From assembly GCF_038397715.1 (NCBI RefSeq), contig NZ_CP151633.1, positions 1,364,001 through 1,428,000 on the forward strand: DNA of 64,000 bases. The letters run 5' to 3'. Within the stretch, counting starts at the first letter, position 1; each line of letters begins with the position of its first letter. The DNA comes from Microbacterium sp. LWO14-1.2. GTDB taxonomy: Bacteria; Actinomycetota; Actinomycetes; Actinomycetales; Microbacteriaceae. Shown piece after piece: positions 10,068 to 18,666 of the stretch. A program made the position numbers and the translations under genes. The notes under the pieces were generated by a model. That model searched no databases, was not told the DNA's origin, and saw nothing but the letters and a program-made list of their open reading frames with translations.

Positions 10068-11678
10068 TCATGCCGACCTGGCCAGTGGTGGGGCGCTGTG
10101 GGTGGGTGTGTGCCAGTGGTGGGTGGGGTCCCACCAGGCGGGTCCGCGGACTTGGGGGATACCGTGGTTCATGCGGATCTCCCACCCGGACGTGGCCAGG
10201 GAGCGGTGGTGCCACCAGCACAACGGGACCCCGTTGTCGGTGGAGGTCGGCCCGCCGCGGGCGTGTTCGGTGACGTGGTGGATCTCGCACCACGCCGCCG
10301 GGACATGACAGCCGGGGATGAGGCACTCGGAGTCGCGGGCGATGATCGCCCGCCGTTGATGCACGGTGAACACCCGGTCGGTGACCGTGATCCCCACGAT
10401 CCTCCCCTGATCGATCAGCACCCGCTGGATCACCCCGGAGCAGGCCGTGTGCACGGCCGCGGCGGTGGGGATGGTCGCGTCCGACCCGGGAAGCCGCGCC
10501 CGCCCGGTGTGGCGGGCGAGGTCTGTCGCATCGACCGTCACGACCAGGGTCGGTGCCGCACCGCCCAGGGAGGGCATGTCCTGGTGTCGGGCCGCGATCC
10601 CCACCGCTGCCGCGAACGCATCATGACGTTTCTGGGTAGGCGTGCGGGGATCGATCACCGCCCGCGGATCCGCATTCCACCCCTCCACCGGGACGGGAAC
10701 GCGATCGGGTCCGGCAGGCTCGTCCCTGGCGAGATCGACCGCGGCGGGATCGACCGCAGCGGGATCGACGGCGGCGGGATCGACGGCGATGTCACGCCCG
10801 ACACCGGAAGAGGTGTTGCCATCCTCAGCCGGGGAGGGTGCGAAGCGCACGCCGGTCGGGTGGGGTGGGCCGTCGACCTTCGGGTTGAGCATCGCATCCA
10901 GCACCGCCTGCAGTTGTGCGGCCGCGTCCGGGACGAGGTGCCCGGTGATCCGATGCAGTCCCTGGTGCAGGCGTCCGATCGTCAGGCCGCGGCGCTGCAA
11001 CGCCTGCTGGTCATCGGGTTCTGGCCCATCCGGGTCCAACACCAGCGCGATCTGCTGCGCCACACGCCCCAGATCCTCCGGCATCACCCCCGGACCACCG
11101 GACCCATCCGCCCCCTGCGAACCGTCAGCGCCCGCCTCGGGATCATCGCCCTCGTCCTCGCCCTCGAGGTCGGCATCGTCACCCTGATCGTGCAGACCGC
11201 GGGCGACATCAGCGAGGAACGCATCCGCCGCCAACCGCTCCTCCGCCCCGATCCGGTCACGGATCCGCTCCACCGGGCCCGTCGCCGCCAACACCCCCGC
11301 CACCCCGATCACCCCGTCCCGCAGCGCGTCCCGCACCGCAGGCCACCGAGCCGGCAACCACTCCCCCGACACCAGACTCAACTCCCGCCGCACCAGCCCC
11401 GCCGCCTTCACCACCCGCCCCGCACCGGGCCCATCCACCAGCAGCGTGCGCTGCACCAACTCCTGCGCCGAGCGGCATCCCGCCCCGTGGGCAAGATCGA
11501 CCGGGTTCGTCGACCCCAGAGTCTCCACCACCACCGCGTCCACCCGCCGCAACACCGCACCCGCCGCCTGCAACACCCGCACCCGATCCGCGTCCGACAA
11601 CCCCGCCAGGGTGTTATCGGACAGCACCGCATCCAGGTCGGACACGACCTGAGCGAGTGTCTCGGCGGGATGGGTCAT
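10068..11678 (-). CDS. DUF222 / HNH endonuclease-like protein
   Basis: A 536-residue protein. The helical DUF222 domain fills most of the N-terminal half, and a C-terminal HNH nuclease-like domain carries the Cys/His pattern ECLIPGCHVPAAWCEIHHVT and CWWHHRS. The family is numerous and multicopy in Microbacteriaceae and mycobacteria (REP13E12-like). Its biological role is not established, and some copies are regarded as selfish elements. The start MTHPAETLAQVV at 11678 was chosen over 11729 because the extra upstream residues are basic, Gly-rich and unlike the family. Near residue 300 a tandem AVDPA repeat is encoded by 15-base units. The 74-base-upstream palindrome and the repeat array behind it are listed separately. 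Confidence 0.88.
   Translation of the reverse strand: MTHPAETLAQVVSDLDAVLSDNTLAGLSDADRVRVLQAAGAVLRRVDAVVVETLGSTNPVDLAHGAGCRSAQELVQRTLLVDGPGAGRVVKAAGLVRRELSLVSGEWLPARWPAVRDALRDGVIGVAGVLAATGPVERIRDRIGAEERLAADAFLADVARGLHDQGDDADLEGEDEGDDPEAGADGSQGADGSGGPGVMPEDLGRVAQQIALVLDPDGPEPDDQQALQRRGLTIGRLHQGLHRITGHLVPDAAAQLQAVLDAMLNPKVDGPPHPTGVRFAPSPAEDGNTSSGVGRDIAVDPAAVDPAAVDPAAVDLARDEPAGPDRVPVPVEGWNADPRAVIDPRTPTQKRHDAFAAAVGIAARHQDMPSLGGAAPTLVVTVDATDLARHTGRARLPGSDATIPTAAAVHTACSGVIQRVLIDQGRIVGITVTDRVFTVHQRRAIIARDSECLIPGCHVPAAWCEIHHVTEHARGGPTSTDNGVPLCWWHHRSLATSGWEIRMNHGIPQVRGPAWWDPTHHWHTPTHSAPPLARSA
10731..10785. repeat. 15-base tandem repeat inside the DUF222 gene
   Basis: About three to four imperfect copies of a 15-base unit (GATCGACCGCGGCGG type, plus strand) encode repeated AVDPA on the minus strand. 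The unit is a multiple of three, so length changes would keep the frame. It lies in the non-conserved linker between the DUF222 and HNH parts. Confidence 0.75.
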
Positions 11679-11751
11679 ACGGACAGTCAACCCGCGACCA
11701 CCGACATTCACGCGGGGGAAACCACGCAAAACGGGCCAGGTCAGAAGGGTA

Positions 11752-11767
11752 TTCCAGAACTCTGGAA
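11752..11767. promoter_or_regulatory. 16-base palindrome upstream of the DUF222 gene
   Basis: TTCCAGA and TCTGGAA are perfect inverted arms around a 2-base centre. The site lies 74 bases upstream of the DUF222-HNH start in a gene-free stretch, so it could be an operator. No cognate regulator is recognised. It does not match the actinobacterial LexA box. Confidence 0.35.
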
Positions 11768-11820
11768 CGCTACCGGACAGGATCGAGGACAGGCACAGAA
11801 CCTGACCGAAACCCCACCGC

Positions 11821-12030
11821 GTTTCGTCTCGCTCCGCTCGCTCAACGACCAGACGGGCCGCGTTTCGACTCGCTCCGCCCGCTCAACGACCGAGAGGGAA
11901 CGCGTTTCGTCTCGCTCCGCTCGCTCAACGACCAACACCAGAACGTTTCGTCTCGCTCCGCTCGCTCAACGACCAGCGGGGACGTCCGCTCGCTCAACGA
12001 CCAGCGGGACGTCCGCTCCCTCAGCGACCG
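11821..12030. repeat. Decaying array of the Microbacteriaceae intergenic repeat
   Basis: The gap 11679-12046 holds no gene. From 11821 there are four near-complete copies of the core GTTTCGTCTCGCTCCGCTCG followed by CTCAACGACC, starting at about 11821, 11861, 11903 and 11944. Two shortened copies near 11985 and 12010 keep only the CTCGCTCAACGACC end. All point the same way and end just before the stop of the alcohol dehydrogenase gene at 12047. Spacer sequences differ in length, so this is an accumulation of repeat units and not a CRISPR. Confidence 0.85.
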
Positions 12031-12046
12031 AGAGGGATACCCTCGC

Positions 12047-13093
12047 TCAGTCCGCGAAGGTCGAGGCGTCGATGACGAAGCGGTAGCGCACATCCGACGC
12101 GAGCACGCGCTCGTACGCCTCGTTGATCTGCGATGCCGGGATGACCTCGACCTCCGCGGCGATGCCGTGCTCGGCGCAGAAGTCGAGCATCTCCTGCGTC
12201 TCCTGGATACCGCCGATGTTCGACCCGGCGAGCGAGCGGCGCCCGCCGATCAGCGACATCACCTGCACGGGCAGGGGCTCCGATGGAGCACCCACGCACA
12301 CCATCGATCCGCCCACGTCGAGCAGGCTGAGGTACGACCGCAGGTCGACGACCGCACTCACGGTGTTGAGGATCACGTCGAAGGACGAGCGCAGGTTGCG
12401 GAACGTCTCGCGGTCGCTCGTGGCGTAGTAGTGGTCGGCGCCGAGGCGCAGACCGTCGTCCTTCTTGGTGAGCGTCTGCGACAGCACGGTGACCTCCGCA
12501 CCGAGCGCGTGCGTGATCTGCACGGCCATGTGGCCGAGCCCGCCGAGTCCGACGACGGCGACCCGGCTGCCGGGTCCGACGTTCCAGTGCCGCAGCGGGG
12601 AGTAGGTCGTGATGCCGGCGCAGAGCAGCGGGGCAGCGGCATCCAGCTCGATCCCCTCGGGGATGCGAACGACGAACGACTCCGTCACGACGACCTGCTC
12701 GGAGTATCCGCCCTGGGTGACGGTCCCGTCCCTGTCGATGCTGCCGTAGGTCAGGATCGTGCCGTTCGTGCAGAACTGTTCGTCCCCGCGCTCGCAGTTG
12801 CGGCACTCGCCGCACGAGTTCACCATGCATCCGACGCCGACCCGGTCGCCGACGGAGTGACGCGTGACGTCGGATCCGACGGCCGCGACGGTTCCCGCGA
12901 TCTCGTGCCCCGGCGCGAGCGGATACCTCTGCGGACCCCAATCGCCGCGCACCGTGTGGATGTCGGAGTGGCAGATACCGGCGAACGCGATGTCGATGAG
13001 CACGTCGTGCGGACCGAGCTCGCGGCGCTCGATCACGGTCTTCTCGAGCGGGGCGGCTTCGCTGGGGGCGGCGTAGGCGTGGACGCGGGTCAT
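12047..13093 (-). CDS. Zinc-dependent NAD(P) alcohol dehydrogenase
   Basis: A 348-residue medium-chain dehydrogenase of the cinnamyl-alcohol-dehydrogenase/YahK type, which reduces aldehydes or oxidises primary alcohols. Catalytic zinc ligands are visible in [10 protein letters not shown] and APGHEIAG. The structural zinc loop is [15 protein letters not shown], the Rossmann fingerprint GLGGLGHMA, and the typical family stretch [15 protein letters not shown]. The start at 13093 ([14 protein letters not shown]) has AAGGAG six bases upstream, while the longer frame upstream has no ribosome site. The gene is monocistronic, with a divergent membrane-protein gene starting at 13203. The substrate cannot be told from the sequence. 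Confidence 0.93.
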   Translation of the reverse strand: MTRVHAYAAPSEAAPLEKTVIERRELGPHDVLIDIAFAGICHSDIHTVRGDWGPQRYPLAPGHEIAGTVAAVGSDVTRHSVGDRVGVGCMVNSCGECRNCERGDEQFCTNGTILTYGSIDRDGTVTQGGYSEQVVVTESFVVRIPEGIELDAAAPLLCAGITTYSPLRHWNVGPGSRVAVVGLGGLGHMAVQITHALGAEVTVLSQTLTKKDDGLRLGADHYYATSDRETFRNLRSSFDVILNTVSAVVDLRSYLSLLDVGGSMVCVGAPSEPLPVQVMSLIGGRRSLAGSNIGGIQETQEMLDFCAEHGIAAEVEVIPASQINEAYERVLASDVRYRFVIDASTFAD

Positions 13094-13202
13094 CGGGACT
13101 CCTTCTGTTCGCCACGGGATCGGGGCCGTCCGCGACAGGATCGGGCGGCACCTGCGGCGGGGGGATCGGTACGGTGGGGCTACGACTCTGGAGGGACGTC
13201 TC

Positions 13203-14141
13203 ATGCACCGCTCATCCATGCTCGCACGCCTGGTCTCGATCGTGATCGCGCTTGTCCTCACCCCGACGGCTCTGATACTGCTGTCGATCGGCGGGACCGC
13301 CGTGAGCCGCGCATTCTTCTCGTTCGGGTTCGAGAGAGATCTCACCCCGCTGATCGGCCCCCTCCTCCTGCAGATGCTCGGCGTCATCCTGATCCTCGCC
13401 GTCATCGCGACAGGGCTCTGGAGCTCCGCCGGGCTCATCGCGATCGGGATCCTCAGCGTCCTCCCCCTCGCCTTCGCCATCTTCCCTGGCGTGCTCTGGA
13501 CCGTCTACGGCGCCTTCCCGCGGGAGTGGGGCGACGGGCTGATCTACGGCATCCCCCTGTCGGTCCTTCCCGTGCTCGGAGCGATGGGCCTCGTGCTCGC
13601 CCTCGTGCGGCGCGACCCGCGACCGAGGTCCGGCGCCCTCGGCGCGATCGGCCTCGTCGGCTCCCCCGTGCTGCTCGCCGGCGCCGCCTGGCTCACCGCG
13701 TGGGGCGTTGCGGAGGGGTCGCTGCTCGCCTTCCAGCGCTTTCAGTTCGATCTGCGTCCCGACGCGGCGCTCGCGATGCTCGGCGGACTCGTGCTCGCGG
13801 TCGCCGGGATCGTGGTCGCGCGATGGTCGCCGTACGCCCTCCTGCTTCCCGGTATTGCTCTCCTGGTCGGCAGCGCGCTTCTGCTCTTCGCGTCGGATGC
13901 CGCGTTCCCCGTGCTCGTCCAGCTGCCGCGCGGCGTCAACATGGTCGTCCCGACGATGCTGCTCTACGGCGGCGGCGCCGCAGTGGGACTCGGCTTCCTC
14001 GCCTTCACGGCTGTGCTGCTGCGGGTGCGCGCGCGGGCGCGCACGGCCCGGACGGGTCAGGATGCCGTGGCGCAGCCGGTTCCCGGGTATCCGGCGGCAC
14101 CGGGGCACCCGGGACAGTACCCGCCGCCTCCGGTCGGCTGA
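13203..14141 (+). CDS. Multi-pass membrane protein of unknown function
   Basis: A 312-residue protein with a GGAGG-type ribosome site upstream (TGGAGGGACGTCTC). About seven to eight hydrophobic segments can be seen, among them [84 protein letters not shown] stretches and [20 protein letters not shown]. The C-terminal 40 residues are cytoplasmic in character, Arg-rich and then Pro/Gly-rich ([18 protein letters not shown]). No family is recognised. It stands alone between the alcohol dehydrogenase and a repeat cluster. Confidence 0.8.
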   Translation: MHRSSMLARLVSIVIALVLTPTALILLSIGGTAVSRAFFSFGFERDLTPLIGPLLLQMLGVILILAVIATGLWSSAGLIAIGILSVLPLAFAIFPGVLWTVYGAFPREWGDGLIYGIPLSVLPVLGAMGLVLALVRRDPRPRSGALGAIGLVGSPVLLAGAAWLTAWGVAEGSLLAFQRFQFDLRPDAALAMLGGLVLAVAGIVVARWSPYALLLPGIALLVGSALLLFASDAAFPVLVQLPRGVNMVVPTMLLYGGGAAVGLGFLAFTAVLLRVRARARTARTGQDAVAQPVPGYPAAPGHPGQYPPPPVG

Positions 14142-14180
14142 GACGAGGGAGCGGGACGGACGATCCGGGGAGGGAACCGC

Positions 14181-14335
14181 GTTTCGTCTCGCTGCGCTCG
14201 CTCAACGACCCGCGGGAGGGCTCGCTCGCTCAACGACCCGCGGGAGGGCTCGCTCGCTCAACGACCCGCGGGAGGGCTCGCTCGCTCAACGACCCGCGGG
14301 AGGGTTCGCTCGCTCAACGACCCGCGGGGAGCGCG
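14181..14335. repeat. One full repeat core plus a 28-base tandem minisatellite
   Basis: A complete copy of the intergenic repeat core (GTTTCGTCTCGCTGCGCTCG, then CTCAACGACC) lies at 14181-14210. It is followed by four tandem copies of a 28-base unit, CTCGCTCGCTCAACGACCCG plus CGGGAGGG, starting at about 14221, 14249, 14277 and 14305. The unit is the 3' half of the repeat core plus an 11-base linker. The last copy has one C-to-T change. It lies between the converging membrane-protein gene and the acyl-CoA oxidase gene. Confidence 0.9.
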
Positions 14336-14342
14336 ACGCGCG

Positions 14343-16406
14343 TCAGCGCTTCTTCTGCTTGAGCGCCTTCTCCTGGATGGGCGCGTCGCCGGATGCCGCG
14401 AGCGCGGCGTAGTACGCGCGGGCCTCATCCTGGCGCTCCTTCTCCGCACCCGAGGCGATGGGTGCGCGGACGTGCTCGGGCTCGTACCCGAACGCGTCGA
14501 CGAGGTCGAGCGCGTGCGGACGCAGTCGAGCGCACAGCCGATCGATGTAGCTCGACACCGCCGCAGCACGCTGCATCGACAGGCGTCCGTTGATGAGGTG
14601 CCAGGCGAGGTGCTTCTCGATGAGCTGCAGGCCGAACAGGTCGCGCAGCCAGGTCAGCACCTTCTTGGTGTCGGGGTCCTCGACGCGGTGCACGGCGTCG
14701 GTGAAGGCCTCCCACTGCAGCAGCTCGCCGTGGGCGCGGGCCGCCTCGATGAGCTCGGCCTGGTTCTCGTTGAACAGCCGCGAGCCGAGCGCCTTGTCCT
14801 TCGCGCCGGGACGCAGTCGTGCCGCGATGTCGGCGACCATCTGCTGCACGCGCTCTGCGAGCAGCAGGTGCTGCTGCTCCTCGCGGAGTCCGTTCTCGAC
14901 CGACCGCGCCACCTGACCGAAGTCGGCGACCGACTGGCCGAACTGTCGCAGCCCGGCGCCGTGGAACAGCTTGCCCGCGGTCTGACCGACGGCGAACTTG
15001 GCGAGGGCCGCGGCATCCTTGCCCGTGAACTGCTTGGCGTAGTCGGTCAGCAGGCGCTTGCCGACGAGCTGCAGCAGCACGTTGTTGTCACCCTCGAAGG
15101 TGACGTAGATGTCGAGGTCGGCGCGGAGTCCCACCAGACGGTTCTCGAACATGAAGCCGGCGCCGCCACAGGCCTCGCGCGCCTCCTGCAGCGTGTCGAG
15201 GGCGTGCCAGGTCGACAGCGGCTTGAGCGCTGCGGCGAGGGTCTCGAGGTCCTCACGGTCGGCCGGGGTGTCGGTGCGACCGGAGAAGACGCCGTCGAAC
15301 TTCTGCAGGAACTCGTCGTGCGCGAAGATCTGCGCGTACGTCGTGGCGAGGCGAGGGAGCAGACGGCGCTGGTGCTTGCCGTAGTCGAGCAGCACGACCT
15401 CCTGCCCGTCGACGCCGTCGAACTGTCGGCGCTGGGTGGCATAGGTGATCGCGATCTTCAGTCCGAGGGCCGACGCCCACGAGGCGGCGCCGTCGAGCGA
15501 GACACGCCCCTGCACGAGGGTGCCGAGCATCGTGAAGAAGCGGCGGCCGGGGCTGTCGATCGCGCTCGAGTAGGTGCCGTCGGCGGCGACGTCGCCGTAG
15601 CGGTTGAGCAGGTTGGTGCGCGGGATGCGCACGTGGTCGAACGACAGGCGTCCGTTGTCGATGCCGTTGAGTCCGCCCTTGAGGCCGTCGTCCTCGCGCC
15701 CGATGCCGGGCAGGTCGACGCCGTTCTCGCCGCGCAGCGGCACATAGAAGCAGTGCACGCCGTGGTTCACGCCGTTCGTGATGAGCTGCGCGAAGACGGT
15801 CGCGGCGATGCCGTGCAGGGCCGCGTTGCCGAGGTATTCCTTCGTCGCCCCGCGGAACGGGGTGTTGATGACGAACTCCTCGGTCTCGGGGTCGTAGGTC
15901 GCGGTCGTCCCGACGGCCGCGACGTCGGACCCGTGCCCGATCTCGGTCATCGCGAACGCGCCGGGGATCTCGAGGCTCATGATGCCGGGCAGCCACTTGT
16001 CGTGGTGCTCGGCGGTGCCGAGCTGCAGCACGGCGGAGCCGAAGAGCCCCCACTGCACGCCCGACTTGATCTGCAGACTCGGATCGGCGGTGACGAGCTC
16101 CTCGAACCCGGCGATGTTCGCTCCGTTGTTCTCCTCGCCGCCGAGACGCTTCGGGAACGCGCGGTGCACCGCCTTGTTGTCGACGAGCAGGTGCAGCTGG
16201 CTGAGCACGCGCTCGCGGTGCTCGTCCTTGCCGAGCTCGTCCTTGCGCCAGAACGCCGAGTCCTTGATCATCTCGCGCGCCTCGCGACGCGTGTCGCCCC
16301 ACGTGCCGAGCAGCAGATCGGTGACCGCATCGACGTCGAGGCGCACGCTCGCGGACTCGTTCGGCTCGGCGGGGGTGGTGTTCGGACGGACGGCGGCGTC
16401 GACCAT
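14343..16406 (-). CDS. Acyl-CoA oxidase/dehydrogenase-like flavoprotein
   Basis: A 687-residue protein with the length and layout of acyl-CoA oxidases, which catalyse the first step of fatty acid beta-oxidation with FAD. Visible are FAMTEIGHGSDVAAVGTTAT (flavin-binding strand with the family's TE.GHGSD motif), ATKEYLGNAALHG, a MLGTLVQGRVSLDGAASWAS helix, ATQRRQFDG, ACGGAGFMFENRL and VTFEGDNNVLLQLVGKRLL, where the catalytic Glu is expected. The C-terminal ACOX-type helical region ends in a Lys/Arg-rich tail. The start MVDAAVRPNTTPAE has GAGAGGAACGCGCC upstream. Actinobacterial homologues are often annotated simply as acyl-CoA dehydrogenases, and whether oxygen or ETF takes the electrons is not visible. 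Confidence 0.88.
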   Translation of the reverse strand: MVDAAVRPNTTPAEPNESASVRLDVDAVTDLLLGTWGDTRREAREMIKDSAFWRKDELGKDEHRERVLSQLHLLVDNKAVHRAFPKRLGGEENNGANIAGFEELVTADPSLQIKSGVQWGLFGSAVLQLGTAEHHDKWLPGIMSLEIPGAFAMTEIGHGSDVAAVGTTATYDPETEEFVINTPFRGATKEYLGNAALHGIAATVFAQLITNGVNHGVHCFYVPLRGENGVDLPGIGREDDGLKGGLNGIDNGRLSFDHVRIPRTNLLNRYGDVAADGTYSSAIDSPGRRFFTMLGTLVQGRVSLDGAASWASALGLKIAITYATQRRQFDGVDGQEVVLLDYGKHQRRLLPRLATTYAQIFAHDEFLQKFDGVFSGRTDTPADREDLETLAAALKPLSTWHALDTLQEAREACGGAGFMFENRLVGLRADLDIYVTFEGDNNVLLQLVGKRLLTDYAKQFTGKDAAALAKFAVGQTAGKLFHGAGLRQFGQSVADFGQVARSVENGLREEQQHLLLAERVQQMVADIAARLRPGAKDKALGSRLFNENQAELIEAARAHGELLQWEAFTDAVHRVEDPDTKKVLTWLRDLFGLQLIEKHLAWHLINGRLSMQRAAAVSSYIDRLCARLRPHALDLVDAFGYEPEHVRAPIASGAEKERQDEARAYYAALAASGDAPIQEKALKQKKR

Positions 16407-16482
16407 GGCGCGTTCCTCTCAGGAGAAGATCGGGGATGCCTCCATGGTAGGTGTGCCACAACCCATGATGAAGTCACCTGTA

Positions 16483-16497
16483 TGGTTCCACCAACCA
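16483..16497. promoter_or_regulatory. Possible operator upstream of the acyl-CoA oxidase gene
   Basis: TGGTT and AACCA arms around a five-base centre lie about 77 bases upstream of the acyl-CoA oxidase start. A site this short can arise by chance. Lipid-responsive TetR regulators often bind such inverted repeats, but no regulator gene is adjacent. Confidence 0.2.
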
Positions 16498-16549
16498 GTC
16501 TCGACCTCGTCGCCGCGACGGATTGTCGTCAGCCCACAGTCGGACGCCG

Positions 16550-17785
16550 TCAGGTGTGGTCAGACGCGGCGGACGCGCGCAGGGGCGGCGCCGACTTCGC
16601 GTCGTCCCACCGGCGGGCGACTCCGGCACTCAACCGCGACCAGGTGCGGTCGCGGATGAAGATCGAGTCGATCGCGATCATGGTCAGCGAGAACCATGGC
16701 AGGCCCATCAGCACCGCGATCCCGATGTGGAACGACAGGATGCCGACGAGGCCGATCAACCGCGTGGGGCGGGTGAGCAGCATGAGCGGGAACGCGACCT
16801 GCAGGATGATCGATCCCCAGCTCGCGGCGACGACCATCGGCCCCCAGGTCGTCACCAGGTCGCTGAGGACCGGCCAGGTGCCGAATCTCGCGGTCTGCAG
16901 CGGGTTGTAGACCGCGTACCCCTCTTTCCACGGATCACCGCCGGCCTTGAACAGCGCACCGGACGCGTACACGAAGCACACCTGCGCGGTGAGGGCGACG
17001 AGTGCGAGGTTGTGGAAGACCGTGCCCAGCAGCGCCGGCTGGCTGCCCTGGGCGAACCACTCGCCGCTCTTCGCGCGACGGCGGGCGTCGAGCGACCACC
17101 GCGCCGCGGGGTCGGCGAAGAACAGCAGCAGCAGGGCGATGCGGAACATGTTGTCGCCCTGGTCTCCCACCATGTCGTTCGCCTCGATGAACCCGACCCA
17201 CAGGCAGAAGAAGACGGGGAGCACGATGCGGAAGCGCCAGCCGAGCACGAAAAGCACGGCCAGCACCCCGAGCAGGAGGTAGAGCGCGGTGTAGAGCGCG
17301 TCGTTGCCCATCGCCGCGTGGAATGCGCTGAACACCCAGATGGTCGGGAAGTCGCTGACCGGCTGCGCGAGTTCGCCGTTCCACGCGGATCCCGATCCGA
17401 ACGTGTAGAGGCGGGTGCTGAAGTTCGAGGCGAGGAGTCCGATCGCCGTGACGCCGAAGAGGATCCGCGTGACCGCCAGCCCGTACAGGGCCTTCTTGCC
17501 CGAGAAGAGCCACTCCCCGATGAACGCCGAGATGCGATCGATCGCCGACACGACCATGGCCCAGAACCCCGCGACCATCGACGACGCGAACGTCAGCAGC
17601 CGCACCGGGAACGACGCCTGCGTCTCCCCTGATCGGGGGCCGGGCGTGGACGGCGGAGCGGATGCCGGAGCAGATGGCGGAGCAGATGGCGGCGACGGCT
17701 TCGGCGGTGCCGGTGACTCGACCGGCGCGGGAGCGGTGGTCCTCGCGGCGGGGCGCCGCCCACGGGTCTTCGCGGGGGCGCTCAC
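16550..17785 (-). CDS. HTTM domain membrane protein
   Basis: A 411-residue protein related to the membrane part of vitamin K-dependent gamma-carboxylase (HTTM, horizontally transferred transmembrane domain). The first 60 residues are a Pro/Ala/Ser-rich cytoplasmic tail. The family start ALYGLAVTRILFGVTAIGLL appears near residue 105, followed by several membrane segments with the typical NMFRIALLLLFFADP stretch and VCFVYASGALFKAGGDPWK. The start is a GTG at 17785 overlapping the TGA of the DUF5819 gene (GTGA). The longer upstream frame is a shadow of that gene. HTTM and DUF5819 genes recur as a pair in actinobacteria; no substrate is known. Confidence 0.88.
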   Translation of the reverse strand: MSAPAKTRGRRPAARTTAPAPVESPAPPKPSPPSAPPSAPASAPPSTPGPRSGETQASFPVRLLTFASSMVAGFWAMVVSAIDRISAFIGEWLFSGKKALYGLAVTRILFGVTAIGLLASNFSTRLYTFGSGSAWNGELAQPVSDFPTIWVFSAFHAAMGNDALYTALYLLLGVLAVLFVLGWRFRIVLPVFFCLWVGFIEANDMVGDQGDNMFRIALLLLFFADPAARWSLDARRRAKSGEWFAQGSQPALLGTVFHNLALVALTAQVCFVYASGALFKAGGDPWKEGYAVYNPLQTARFGTWPVLSDLVTTWGPMVVAASWGSIILQVAFPLMLLTRPTRLIGLVGILSFHIGIAVLMGLPWFSLTMIAIDSIFIRDRTWSRLSAGVARRWDDAKSAPPLRASAASDHT

Positions 17786-18597
17786 TTCTGGGTCCTCTCG
17801 AACTGGCTGCGGAAGGTGTTCGCGAAGTTCTCGCGACTCTGCCCTTCCTCTTCTATAGGGAGACGCCACCCTGTCGTGGAGAACGTGGGATCGGGGCGCT
17901 GGGCGCCGGGGTCGTTCCGCTCGGCGTAGGGGACGACGTTCTGCCTGCTCACCCGGTACTGCACCTCGACGACGGCATCCGCTCCCCAGATCGCGTAGGC
18001 GACCTGGGTGGCGTACGCGGTCGAGAGGTGTTCCTCGGCCATGTACGCCGCGGTCGACGGGTTGTCGCCCTCGAGCTCGTCGAAGGAGCGCACCATCCAC
18101 TCCTCCCAGCCGTCCTCCGTGTAGTCGAGCGCGACGACCGCCTGCTGCTGCTCGTTCAGCTTGTTGTAGGCGTTCATCTGACCGCTGGCGACCTCGCTCG
18201 ACTGGATGCCGGCGCGCGGCGGGAAGAGGTTGTAGCGGATCATCGACAGCTCGACGTCGGTCGCGCTGACCCACCCTGTCTCGATCTGCTCGCCGCCCTT
18301 CTCGATCACGGCGCGCACGTTGAAGTGGTAGTCGCCGTTGATCGGCTCCGGCGCGAAGACGCTCCACGACTGGCCGAACATCGGCAGCATGTACCCCGCG
18401 AGCACCTCCTGGGTGGGGACCTCCCGCAGCGCGGAGTACGGGGCGATCCAGAGGAAGGAGGCCCCGACGTGCCAGAGCGTCAGGAGGCATGCCCCGAACG
18501 CGATGAGCTTGACCCACCACGCGGGCCGCGGTCTCGCCGCGTCCACGCGCTCGTCCGCGGTGTCCGATTCGGATGATGTCTGTGTCGTCGTGGTCAT
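17782..18597 (-). CDS. DUF5819 family protein
   Basis: A 271-residue protein with one N-terminal membrane segment (about residues 30-50, LIAFGACLLTLWHVGASFL) and an external domain. The hallmark is GQSWSVFAPEPINGDYHFNV, followed by TGWVSATDVELSMIRYNLFP and a helical region. It ends ENFANTFRSQFERTQK. The ATG at 18597 was chosen because AGGAAGG sits nine bases upstream; an in-frame GTG at 18606 is possible but overlaps that site. Coupled with the HTTM gene by a 4-base overlap, it is likely its external partner (inferred from pairing only). Confidence 0.87.
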   Translation of the reverse strand: MTTTTQTSSESDTADERVDAARPRPAWWVKLIAFGACLLTLWHVGASFLWIAPYSALREVPTQEVLAGYMLPMFGQSWSVFAPEPINGDYHFNVRAVIEKGGEQIETGWVSATDVELSMIRYNLFPPRAGIQSSEVASGQMNAYNKLNEQQQAVVALDYTEDGWEEWMVRSFDELEGDNPSTAAYMAEEHLSTAYATQVAYAIWGADAVVEVQYRVSRQNVVPYAERNDPGAQRPDPTFSTTGWRLPIEEEGQSRENFANTFRSQFERTQK

Positions 18598-18666
18598 TGT
18601 GCGCACCTTCCTGACCGCCGAGGGGTGTCGGGGCCGCCGTGCGCGGCGGCCCCGACGAGAGTGCCG

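Noticed and set aside
11821..12030. Possible CRISPR array of ~30-base repeats
   Set aside because: Spacers are 5-12 bases long and irregular, the units decay at one end, and the same sequence occurs singly elsewhere.
14221..14335. Possible CRISPR array
   Set aside because: The 28-base units are tandem without unique spacers, and no cas gene is near.
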